Origin: Anoplolepis gracilipes
Lineage: Eukaryota > Arthropoda > Insecta > Hymenoptera > Formicidae
Length of the DNA: 64,000 bases
NCBI RefSeq assembly: GCF_047496725.1
Contig: NC_132975.1
Span: 3,609,501-3,673,500, forward strand
Direction: 5' to 3'
The position numbers were made by a program, and so were the translations under genes. Shown in pieces: positions 33,928 to 43,650 of the stretch. Each line of letters starts with the position of its first letter. Position 1 is the first letter of the stretch. The notes under the pieces are model-generated. The model saw nothing but the letters and a program-made list of their open reading frames with translations. It was not told the DNA's origin and did no database searches.

Positions 33928-36900
33928 ATGGAGCAGGTTTTAACGCATCAATCCACCTTGATAAATTCGGTGGAGGAGTACTTTGCGTGGGAGGTGCAAT
34001 GCGATGATTATATCAAGTCGTTGGAAGAGCAGAGTCGAATTAAACGACCGCGAATATCGATCGGATATCGACAATTGTTGATCGCGCGACTCGAAGGACT
34101 GAAAAATGCGTTGCGCAAACGTTTCGTACACGCGGGTGCCGGACACAGCGCGCATCAAGCTGCACTATTTTGGCGAGAAATTGATACAGCGTTCGAGAAC
34201 CGTATATCGACTGGTGCGATAATCAATAGCAATTATATCGAACCTCGCCAGTTTCTCGAAGACGCGAGTGATATCGTGCTCGAACATGTGCGAGACGCTA
34301 TCGAAACACACTGTGAAAGTGAATACTATATTTAACGGTGAGTTTGTGGCGGGTGAAAAGCACGACGATAAAAGTGTAAGTACAAAAAACTGTCAACTAT
34401 TTCGTACATCTGATTTACGCGAATAGTACAAGCAACGTGTTATCGAGCCCACTTTAGCATCTCTCGAAGAATTTCAAGAACGTGATAGTGGGTGGGCATT
34501 ATCGCGTATACTTAATTTGACTGTAAATATAAATAAATATAATAAATATATGCGTGCGGGATGTCATATTATATTACCGCGAAAGATAATGATGAAGCGA
34601 GCGATAGTTAACATGCGATCCAAAGACAATGCATGTTTTGCATGGGCAGTGACTGCTGCTATGTATCCCGCTGAAAGAAGGGTTGAACGAGAATTATCGT
34701 ACCCGCGTTACACGGATGTGCTAAATCTTCGAGACATTGAGTTTCCAGTGACTCTTAATCAAATTAAAAAGTTTGAAATTAACAACAATATTTCAATCAA
34801 TGTGTATACCATCGAAAACGAAAATATTGTTCCTATTCGTTTTTCGGAGCAAAAGAGGGACAAGCACGCCAATTTGCTCTACATTCAAGATGCGCAAGAT
34901 ATCGGACATTTCGCGTGGATCAAGAATTTATCGCGACTCGTGAGTTCGCAACTCAATAAACACAATGGACAAAAATAATCTATGATCGGTATGTATGTAT
35001 ATTTAATATTATTGATTTTTTTTCAAAATAAATATATAATTATTATTTCTATTTTTTATAAATGTTAAAATATATATATAATTATTATTTCTTTTTTATA
35101 GATGTCTACATTATTTTTATTCGAATGAGAAACTACAGTCACATACTGTAGACTGCGGGAAGATGAATGACTGCGCTATTCGATTACCGAGCGATAAAGA
35201 TAAGTGGCTCGCTTTTAACAACTATAACAGGAAGGAGCAGGTTCCTTTCGTCGTGTATGCCGACCTGGAATGTGTTTTGAGAAAGACGGACAAAGAAGAA
35301 GAAGCAGAAAAAAATTTATACCAGCATCATCAAGTGTTTAGTATCGCTTATTATGTACATTGCTCGTACGATAATTCGTTGTCCGCGTATCATTCTCGTC
35401 GCGAAGCCAATTGCGTCGCATGGTTTGCTGAAGAATTAAAAAATTTAGCAATGCGCGTGAAAACAATTTTATCTACAAATCTTCCCATGATAAGTTTGAC
35501 GCGTGAAGAATTGGAAAAGTTTAACAGCGCTACTCAATATCACATATGTGAGAAACCATTCGTGGAAGACGATACGCGCGTACACGATCATTGCCACATC
35601 AGTGGGCGGTACAGAGGTCCCGCGCATTCAAATTGCAATCTAAATTATAAGGAATCCTTTTATATTCCAATTATTTTCCACAATTTATCCGGTTACGATT
35701 CACATTTTATAATCGAGGAAATAGCTACAGCGTTCGAAGGAAGAATCGATCTACTTCCGATAACTAAAGAAAAATACGTTTCATTTACGAAAAATGTTAA
35801 ACTTACGGAAGACAATTCGCGAAATCACATTAAATTACGTTTCATCGATTCTTTTAAATTTCTCACAACAAGTCTCAACAAATTAGCATCTTTTCTCAGT
35901 AAAGATAAATTAAAAATTTTACAATCTGAATATCAAAATTTGCGAGTAGAAGACTTTGATCTGTTAACGCGAAAAGGTGTCTTTCCGTACGAATATATCG
36001 ATTGTGTAGATAAATTGCACAATACATGTTTACCTCCGCGCGAATTATTTTACAGTTCCTTGACCGATGACACAGTATCCGAGAGCGATTACGCGCACGC
36101 CGAGACTGTTTGGAACCGATTCTCCATCAGAACGCTAGGTGAATATAGCGATCTATATTTAAAAATCGATGTCTTGTTATTAGGCGATGTTTTTGAAAAT
36201 TTTCGTGACAATTGTATCAAGAGTTACGGGCTCGACCCTGCGCATTACTATACTCTGCCCGGATACACGTGGGATGCCATGTTGAAGCATACAAATATTA
36301 AGTTTGAATTGCTCACTGACATCGATATGGTAATGTTTATAGAACGAGGTATACGCGGTGGTTTGAGTCAATGTTCCAACAGATACGCGCATGCTAATAA
36401 CAAGTACATGCAATCATACGACCCATTGAAACCGTCATCGTATCTAATGTATTTCAATGTAAATAATTTATACGGATGGGCAATGTGTCAACCTTTGCCT
36501 TACGCTAGTTTTTAATGGGTCGACAATATATGCAATTTTGATCTATCATCGATCGCGTCCGATTCGCCTACAGGCTATATCCTCGAAGTCGATCTCGAGT
36601 ACCCGCAACATCTTCATGACGCGCATACTGACTTACCGTTTTGTCCGACGCGTGACAAACCACCCGGCAAGAGAGAGAACAAGTTGCTCGCAACCTTATA
36701 CGATAAGAAACGATACGTAATACACTACCGCAATCTGCAGCAATGTACGTGACACGGTCTTCGCGTTACAAAAATTCATCGCATATTACAATTCGCGCAA
36801 TCTCCATGGTTACGTACATATATTGAATTAAACACGTAATTTAGAACAATGGCGAAAAATGATTTTGAAAAGAATTTATACAAATTAATGAATAATGCAG

Positions 36901-37670
36901 TTTTCGGCAAAACGATGGAAAATGTGCGCAATCGCGTAGATATTAAACTTATAACAAAATGGGACGATAGGTACGGCGCAGAGGCAATGATCGCGAAACC
37001 AAATTTTCATAGCAGGAGCGTTTTTTCGGAAAATTTAATCGCTGTGGAATTGCGTAGACTCGAGGTGAAGTTTTACAAACCAATCTATGTAGGTATGTGT
37101 ACACTTGATGTATCCAAGATGTGTTTGTACGAATTTCATCACGATTACATGATTCCAATGTATAGAGAAAAATGTAAAGTCATGTACACCGACACGGATA
37201 GTCTCATATATCACATTGAGTACGAAGACGTGTACGAGAATATGAAGCGCGACATCGGCAAGTTCGACACGAGCGACTATGCGATAAACAATGCGTACGG
37301 TATACCGCTCGTGAATAAAAAGGTACCGGGTCTGATGAAGGATGAAAACAACGGTATGATAATGACAGAATTTGTCGGGCTTAGAGCAAAAATGTATACG
37401 CTAAAAGTAGATGGTAAAAAGGATACGAAAAAGGTAAAAGGTGTCAAGAATAGCGTCGTCGCGAAAACGATAACATTTGACGATTACATGCAGTGTTTGA
37501 ACGAAGGAATTGAAATGACGCGACAGCAATCGAGTATAAGATCAAAAATGCATAAAGTATATACCATGCGGCAGAAAAAAATTGCTCTAAGTCCACATGA
37601 TGATAAACGGTATATAATATCTAAAAGTATCGATACGCTACCATGGGGGCATTACAGAATACCGTTGTAA
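33928..37670 (+). pseudogene. polB: Protein-primed family B DNA polymerase, broken
   Basis: Replicates Polinton-type genomes from a terminal-protein primer. The N-terminal part (from 33928) is helical. A module follows with NACFAWAV and HFAWIKNLSRL, spaced like a Cys/His papain-type pair (inference). Then come a C2H2-type finger spanning an intron, exonuclease motif I (VYADLEC, ~35254), an endonuclease VII-like zinc motif (DHCHISGRYRG) whose first cysteine is tyrosine (QYHICEKP), Exo II (NLSGYDSHF) and Exo III (YLKIDVLLL). Polymerase motif A reads FNVNNLYG where Asp is expected, motif B KLMNNAVFG, and motif C YTDTDS is intact. Breaks: frameshift near 34320, TAG near 34424, one-base shift near 34974, stops at 36513, 36750 and 36837. 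It cannot yield active polymerase. Confidence 0.93.
34989..35101 (+). other. Spliceosomal intron in the polymerase gene
   Basis: 113 nt, donor GATCG|GTATGTATG, T-rich tract, acceptor TTTTTTATAG|ATG. It is much more AT-rich than the flanking exons and splits a zinc-finger-like CxxH..H/C region whose two halves rejoin in phase. An internal ~38 bp duplication (ATATATAATTATTATTTCT-type) lies inside. Confidence 0.7.
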
Positions 37671-37764
37671 AAAAAGAAAAAAGTGTATATATTTGAATAT
37701 TATATATATTTATATATGTAAACTTTATATAATATTTGTTATATTTTTACAATACATTATTTTT

Positions 37765-39065
37765 ATGTATCCAAGAATTCCGTGAACTGTCGAATCCCAA
37801 CCATTTCACAAAAACTTCATCCCCTCTCTTCCTCAATATCTATTCCACAAGATATATATCGGGATTAGCAACGCGTTGTAGTTCGTATTCGTAAAATCCA
37901 CCGGCAACGGGATTTCCGCGCGAATCTTTTAATATATATGTCACGGGATTAGTTTTCTGTATCTTAACAATTTCAAACACTTCGGTGGTTCAATTTGGTG
38001 TGTAACCTTTTTCGAATAAAGTCTTGAATTTACTCACGCGCACCGAATCGCCTATTTTAAATTTCGCAGGCGCCGCAATCTTTACGTTGCTGTACACCGT
38101 ATGTAAAAGTTTCTCCGCGACGGCTGGAGTAACATCGACAGGTCTCATACCGATAGTGCAATGTTTTTGCGTGTTGTACTCTTCAACGAGTCTCGATAGT
38201 TCGTCGATCCACTTGTAGTTTCCATTGAGCGTAAACATTTTCCACATTTTATTCTTCAAAGTACGATTGAAGCGTTCCACGATCGAGGCTTTCATGACGG
38301 AATATGTCGAATAATGATTAATATCGTGTTTCTTCATGAGGTTTTGTACATTTGCATTGTAAAATTCTTTTCCTTGATCGGTTTGAAAATTTTTCGGGCA
38401 TCTCGCATCGTCTCGAATTATCTCTGCAATCGCATCGGCCGTCTCGCTTCCACCTTTACTCTTGAGCGGTACGACCCACGCATACTTGCTCAACACATCG
38501 ATAACAGTGAGTATGTAATTGTATCCCTTGTTGACTCGAGCATACGGACGCATCTCGACGATGTCGGCTTGCCACAGATCATCGTATCCCTGCACTATGA
38601 CGTGTCTTCGGGGAAAATTTTTTCTCGCTGGCGCGTGCAGCTCGTTTACCAACTGCCGTCTCTTCAAACTATGTTGATTCTTTGCTTTGTCAGTTTTTTT
38701 CGATGGTTGTTTGTTGTTTGCTTTTTTATCACTCATTTTTCGTTTATCGTCCTTTAATAACCGTTCTTTAAGTTCCGTTTTTTCTATGTTTTTTATTTTT
38801 TTCACGTTTTTCGATCCGTTCTTGCGTTGTTCACCGCCGTCCTTCACCCATTCGAAAATTGTTCTTGACCCGTTTGCAGCCTTTTTCACAGTCGTTTTTG
38901 ACTCGTTCGTAGCCGCTTTTGACCCGTTCGTAGCCTCGTTCACAGACGTCTTTCGAACGATCGTAGGAGTTCTTGAGTTGTTTGTAATCTTGAGTGTAGC
39001 CGTGAAGAACGTGTTCGTAGCCTCGTTCGCAGCCCTGCTTGAGATGTTGATAGCCTCGTTCGAGG

Positions 39066-39097
<32 letters not shown>

Positions 39098-39124
39098 AGG
39101 TCGTTCACTACCACTGCCACTCAT
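37765..39124 (-). pseudogene. Retrovirus-like integrase with N-terminal repeat region and C-terminal chromodomain, broken
   Basis: Inserts the element into host DNA in this class. The best start is ATG at 39124 (MSGSGSERP then a Ser run from a CTG/CAG repeat), followed by ~11-residue repeats (CERGYERVKSGYERVK type), in one frame to 38831. The core lies in another frame, so a frameshift falls near 38830-38900. The DDE core has D in DDLWQADIV, D in QTDQGKEF and E in SIVERFNRT, with 33 residues between the last two by my count. Downstream is an SH3-like part (KFKIGDSVRV), then TGA at 37988-37990 and TAG at 37840-37842 interrupting a chromodomain-like tail (VFVKWLGFDSSRNSW). No H2C2 finger is seen. 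Opposite strand to the polymerase, tail to tail with it. Confidence 0.9.
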
Positions 39125-39237
39125 TGTAGTTAGATAGCAGTTCGATAATTCTTCGTAGCGGTTTGATAATTGTTCGCAGCCGTTCGATAATCCTTCGTAG
39201 CTGTTCGATAACCGTTCGATAGCCGCTTCTAACTCGT

Positions 39238-39600
39238 TCACTGATGCTCATTCGGGTTGATAACTGTCTCTGAGTTAGCGTTAGCCGCGCGTTGAAGATT
39301 GTTTAGCGCAATCTGTAATGCTCGCACGTCCTTCTCAAGCGAAGTAAGCTTCTCGTCTGATTCTTTCTGTCGATTCATTAATCTTTTAACGCAGGACTGC
39401 ACGTACAATTTGTTGACGGCATCGGTGTCAGCCTCAGGTTGCGCTACACGGCGAATCTTACGCGACCTCGCATCGAAGTCTGTAACGACGCGACACAGAG
39501 CGTTTTCGTGCACATAACTTTTTACCAATCTATCCCAAGAGCCGTTTGTACCGGTTGCATCATTTCTTGAATCGAATAAGCCAAATTTGTTGATAGGCAT
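39238..39600 (-). CDS. Small coiled-coil protein with fibre-like DAVNK-Y motif
   Basis: 120 aa, ATG at 39600 (MPINKFGLFDSRN). Residues ~35-65 read DFDARSRKIRRVAQPEADTD and then AVNKLYV, a pattern shared with collar and fibre proteins of many DNA viruses and phages that precedes a trimeric coiled coil. A heptad region follows (LTSLEKDVRALQIALNNLQ). The stop overlaps the next frame (..CATCAGTGA). Frame intact. Virion-fibre function is inference from the motif and its place among structural genes. Confidence 0.6.
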   Translation of the reverse strand: MPINKFGLFDSRNDATGTNGSWDRLVKSYVHENALCRVVTDFDARSRKIRRVAQPEADTDAVNKLYVQSCVKRLMNRQKESDEKLTSLEKDVRALQIALNNLQRAANANSETVINPNEHQ

Positions 39601-39667
39601 TTTTTTCCGACGCTTCGTAAAGTGTCACGCGACGCTGATCGACTGATTAGTTTTGTCGATACATCAT

Positions 39668-40368
39668 TCAATTTATAATAAGACCATCTTTGCGAAGTTC
39701 TTCGATAATCGACATGATTTCATTGTCGTGAGCATTGTTACCGGTTCGACGCGAAGTATCCAGTAATCGCAGACGATCTACCAACTCGTTTGGATCGTTC
39801 CAATGCACGTACTCGATCTTATTGTTGTTTAGAGTCATAGCGCGCGGTAGTATACCTTTTCCAGCTTTTCTGTTAGACAATAACGGCAATTACATTTTTA
39901 TACTTATATCCTTTAGTCCCTAATACTGGATTATGTGCTTTATTCCCACGTTTATGCGCATTCGTCGCTAGTAATATACTTTTATATTTAAGCAAATCAT
40001 CTTCGGTGTATATTTCATCGTCGGGGATTTTTTTGAAAATTAATTCATAGAGACCAGGCGATCCCGTATATTTTACTTCATTGATAATTATATTATCATT
40101 TTTGTCTACGTCAAAATGTTTATCACCGAGGATTATTCCATCGTTAGAAAACTTAATGCCGTACACATAATCCATAGCTTTATTTTTATCTTGATTCATA
40201 ACAGTTAATATATATTTTTGTCCGAGTGGATCTAAATGCTCTCGAAATATGTTTACACCTGCGGACGTTTGCAATTCACGTTGTACCGTTGTAACCAACG
40301 AATCGGGTGTGGTTTTAAAAATTTCGTCGACGGGTGGTTGCTCGTACGATAATTGATGCGGTTGCGCA
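39668..40368 (-). pseudogene. Gene X: uncharacterised element gene, N-terminus deleted and one frameshift
   Basis: Two overlapping frames (39873-40298 and 39668-39889) make one gene. The first reads DYVYGIKFSNDGIILGDKHF, then VDKNDN, YTGSPGLYELIF and ATNAHKRG, the second GKGILPRAMTLNNNKIEY and then DNEIMSIIEELRKDGLI. The reading frame stays open upstream to ~40368, where it runs head-on into the capsid gene, so its own start is lost. I recognise it as a recurrent partner gene of arthropod elements of this kind, but its function is unknown to me. Confidence 0.65.
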
Positions 40369-41308
40369 ATTTCGATACGAACTCAATGGCGTGGAGATTG
40401 ATCGCAACAGAAACGTGGGAATAACGAGTATGCTCAAAAACTATGTAACAATATCATCCGATAAAAGCGTGATTATGAGAAATGCTGGCTGGAGTGATCC
40501 AACTACTGTAAATGGACACTTTAATTTTTGCGTACCGCTCTACATGTTATTGGGATTTTGCGAGGATTACAAACGCATAGTAATTAACGCTCGTCACGAG
40601 TTGATCTTAATACGATCGCGCAATGACAACAATTGTCTGGTTGGAGCTTCGGTGGTGGAGCCTGTGATCAACATATTCAAGATACAATGGCGAATGCCAC
40701 ATGTGCTGTTGAGTGAAGTTACGAAGCTGTCTATGCTGCGCGCTCTGGAAAGCGGACGCTACCTCAGCATGGGTTTTCGCTCGTGGGATCTGTACGAGTT
40801 TCCGCTGTTGCAGCGTATAACCAAGCATTCGTGGGCCATTAAGACCGCGACTCAGCTGGAGAAACCACGATACGTTATCTTTGCTCTGCAGACAGGTCGG
40901 AAGAATGTTATGCTCGAGGATATGAGTAAATTCGACGACTGCAAATTAACAAACGTGAAACTTTATCTGAACTCGGAATGTTATCCGTACGACGACATGA
41001 ATCTGGATTTCGATAAAAACAGATGGTCGATTCTATACGACACGTACGCGCGTTTCTGCAAAAACTATTACGGATACGAGTACCTCGAACCGAGCCTTAC
41101 CGTCTCACTGTTTCTACTTTACGGTCCGTTTGTAATCATCGATTGTTCTCGACAAAACGAATCGGTGAAAAATGCTACCGTAGACGTAAGAATAGAATTT
41201 GATTGTAAGGAAAATGTGCCGGCAAACACTACCGCCTATTGTCTCATTTTGCATGATCGCGTTGTCGAATACAATCCTCTAACGAACGTAGTACGTAAAA
41301 TTACATGA
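40369..41308 (+). pseudogene. Major capsid-like protein (probable double jelly-roll), N-terminus deleted
   Basis: Continuous frame to TGA at 41306-41308. Recognisable segments: RYELNGVEIDRNRNVGITSM, AGWSDPTTVNGHFNFCVPL, SWDLYEFPLLQ, and ..CLILHDRVVEY near the end. The homologous gene at 50600-51804 shows that ~110 codons of N-terminus are missing here. The join with gene X at ~40369 marks a deletion that also took the penton-like gene. β-rich composition, length and position next to a penton-like gene in the second element support a virion shell protein of the Polinton/adintovirus type. The fold itself was not tested. Confidence 0.65.
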
Positions 41309-41370
41309 ATCAACACGAGCAGGAACGCTCGTCTTATCAACTAACCAACCAACGTTCGATTCTTCTGTAA
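41305..41370 (+). other. Small ORF overlapping the capsid stop (ATGA)
   Basis: ATG at 41305 overlaps the capsid TGA. Reads MNQHEQERSSYQ and stops after 21 codons; in the second element (near 50600) the same overlap exists with a different tail. Possibly the remains of a small gene. Low support. Confidence 0.3.
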
Positions 41371-41477
41371 ACGAAATTGAAGAATCGTATACCGGATCAT
41401 ATAACATAAAAACTTGCGATACTCGATGATTAACGTCAATCGTTCGTTGTCGTAGTTCTCGCTAATATCTTTTCATT

Positions 41478-41999
41478 ATGGTTGTGCCAACGTTTGTGGA
41501 TCTTCAAGGATTTATTATCAATAAAAAATTTATCGTGAAAGAAATTGCGATTCTGACTCAAGGATCTGTACTGTCTCATTATATTTTTACAAGTCTTATA
41601 CCATTCCGTTTGCTCACGAGGTCTGAGAGATCTCAGGTTGCATGGTTGGTTGGAAAACATCACAATCTGCAATGGGAAGATGGAAACGTTCCATACTACA
41701 TGGCTAAACGTTTAATCACTGAGGCTGTGACGTTGAAAGATACATCTTCTCGAGTGTATGTCAAAGGACATGAAAAATGAGAATGGTTTGCAAATTTACT
41801 GGAAGACGATGCGAGAATCGGTCTTATTATCGATACATTGGATAACGACTATGATGACGTTCCTGCTTTAGATAAATTAGATGCTACTCTGCGTTGCGAT
41901 AGACATGTACGAAATTGCGCTTTACAAAATGTATTTAAAATATTCAATTGGTGGTCGAATCATCATCATGAAGGTTCAATCAACCCATATTTACATTAA
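41478..41999 (+). pseudogene. Gene C, right-end copy (one nonsense codon)
   Basis: 173 codons from MVVPTFVDLQGF to the stop at 41997-41999, interrupted by TGA at 41778-41780 directly after KGHEK. Conserved-looking blocks: KKFIVKEIAIL, SHYIF, NLQWEDGNVPYYMAKRLI, the D-rich IDTLDNDYDD and HVRNCALQNVFKIFNWW. The spread of Asp/Glu plus a late His-x-x-Asn-Cys might suggest an RNase H-like nuclease fold, but that is speculation. It lies 170 bp after the capsid gene, same strand. No A7 frameshift here (A6), unlike all array copies. Confidence 0.7.
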
Positions 42000-42069
42000 A
42001 AAACTATAGTTCAAGTATTATTTTCTACATTCTGTAATTAAATTTTTTTAATTTTAAATAAATTTGGAA

Positions 42070-42345
42070 TTTTTATACATTTATATTTCTTTTACTGTCA
42101 CCTTCTTTCCTTACTATCATGCTCTCTCCTTTCCTTACACATCATACTCTCCTTGTCCTACGTCTATAGCGCTGTCCTTTTCTCACCATGCGCGCTCTCC
42201 TTCCTCTCTATTCTTTCTCTCACCATGCGCGCTGTTCTTCCTCTCTATTCTTTCTCTCGCACTCATATCTCCTTTTCCTGCCATCATGCTCTCCTTTTCT
42301 TATCGTCATGCACTCTTTGTCTTACACATACACCACATCGTACTA
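42070..42345. repeat. Pyrimidine-rich repeat between genes C and A (right end)
   Basis: Inverse complement of the array block 10008-10265 (CTCTCCTTTTCT, CATCATGCTCTCC motifs). Open frames across it in all plus phases are low-complexity. Confidence 0.75.
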
Positions 42346-42399
42346 TAGAACGCCTGATTATATTTATTATTTATATTTATAGTCAAATATACATGATAA

Positions 42400-42480
42400 T
42401 GCCCACCCACTATGCGACACGTTATTCTTTAGCGCAAACATTCGTACTGTCGGCGCGTTATTCTTTAGCGCAAACATCCG
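42400..42480. repeat. Duplicated TTATTCTTTAGCGCAAACAT motif
   Basis: The motif occurs twice here (42422-42441 and 42459-42478) as at 33598-33655, but only once in array units, so the array derives from a single-motif version. Confidence 0.7.
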
Positions 42481-42673
42481 TACTGTCGATAGTCTGTTTA
42501 TGTTATCATTTAGCCAAAAATTTTATCTTACGCTTTGTCGTATACATTTGTAACCGAATATTTCAATTGTCGTATACATTTGATTCGATTTCATCATACG
42601 ACAGCCGCACACACGGTGCTATAACTTTTGAATAGTTTAGTATCGCATAAACTACAACGCCTTCGGTAGTGCC

Positions 42674-42973
42674 ATGAATTCTGTAGTGCAATTTTTACAA
42701 AATCGTGAAATTGGTTTACCAAAGACTTATACAAGATCGTTAGAACTGTTTTTCGAGATCCGTGACGAAATAGATTTTTTATGTGATGTGATCGATGAAA
42801 ATACCGATATAGAACGTACGCGATTAAAACATATTCCGGAAATGAGACATCTTAAAAAAATGAGGCTGCGACTGGTAAAAAGAATAAGAAGGAAAACCTT
42901 TTTAGAAGAAAGAAGAAAGCGATTTGTACATAACTCATTTAATACACACACACATGTGTTGAAAAAAAACTGA
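42674..42973 (+). CDS. Gene A, right-end copy
   Basis: Same 99-codon frame as the array copies, starting at the ATG after GTAGTGCC. It ends at TGA directly after AAAAAAAAC. Confidence 0.6.
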   Translation: MNSVVQFLQNREIGLPKTYTRSLELFFEIRDEIDFLCDVIDENTDIERTRLKHIPEMRHLKKMRLRLVKRIRRKTFLEERRKRFVHNSFNTHTHVLKKN

Positions 42974-43230
42974 AAAAAGCTCAAAGGATCTTCTGTTTAT
43001 CGACCTCGCTGCGTAATTTAAGTCTAGATGCTGCTACACATCCCCTACTTTTCTTTCCCGAGACGTTGGCTAACTCCGTTAGAACTTTCATCAGGACTAT
43101 GTTAGTCTGTGAACGACTAAAGTGCGCAAGTTTTAAGGATGCCACACCACGAGATGTGTTCGTTAGTGGATATAATTTTTACTCAAAACTGGCGTTATTT
43201 GGCAAGGACGATGAGGGATCTCGCACATGA
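42962..43230 (+). CDS. Continuation frame of gene A after the A8 run
   Basis: Open frame without its own ATG, reading KKAQRIFCLSTSLRNL, then LDAATHPLLFFPETLANSV and SGYNFYSKLALFG to TGA at 43228-43230. It has protein-like composition and is open in the array units too. It could be expressed as the C-terminal half of gene A by slippage on the A8 run, or through an unseen intron. Its last ~90 nt overlap gene B exon 1 in another frame. Confidence 0.45.
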
Positions 43231-43650
43231 ATTAATAAGAGTTGTGCTAAATATAGTAGCATTTAAAAACGTAAGTATTTATTTTTTTAAATAATATTGG
43301 TACTAATAGCGTTACTAATAGTACTAATAATAATAATGTTTTTTTTACAGTACGAGTCACAGGCTGATGTAAAAATTAAGGGATTTGTAAATATTTATGA
43401 TAGACAAATTAAAAAGATGTTCCGGCGCCACGAGAGAGAGTTATATGCATGGGGGCGTGACGATCTTTGGGGTGACACTCCCGAGAACCGGAGGTGCGAG
43501 AAGGTGACTCCTCAGTTTAACGAGGATCGTCTTTGTTTGCGGAAACTCTTTAGTGAGCTTCCGTATGAGGTGTGGGAGACAGAGGAACCGTGGCTCCCCG
43601 AAACTCTGCAGGAGGACTCCAGGTTGTCAGATGAGAGAGACTCTGTATGA
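43139..43650 (+). CDS. Gene B, right-end copy: two-exon gene, 143 aa
   Basis: Exon 1 43139-43270 starts ATG (MPHHEMCSLVDIIF, NWRYLARTMRDLAHELI) and ends AAAAAC|GTAAGT. The intron of 80 nt has TACTAAT branch-point-like motifs and ends TTTTTTACAG. Exon 2 43351-43650 continues in phase (YESQADVKIKGFVNIYD, FRRHERELYAWGRDD, then an acidic tail to DERDSV). The apparent hydrophobic N-terminus of the single-exon reading (VLIALLIVLIIIM) is intron sequence, not a signal peptide. Function unknown. Conservation of the splice sites in all full copies supports real splicing. Confidence 0.68.

Noticed and set aside
38687..39133. Plus-strand 148-codon ORF with poly-Ala
   Set aside because: Shadow of the integrase repeat region and CTG repeat on the opposite strand.
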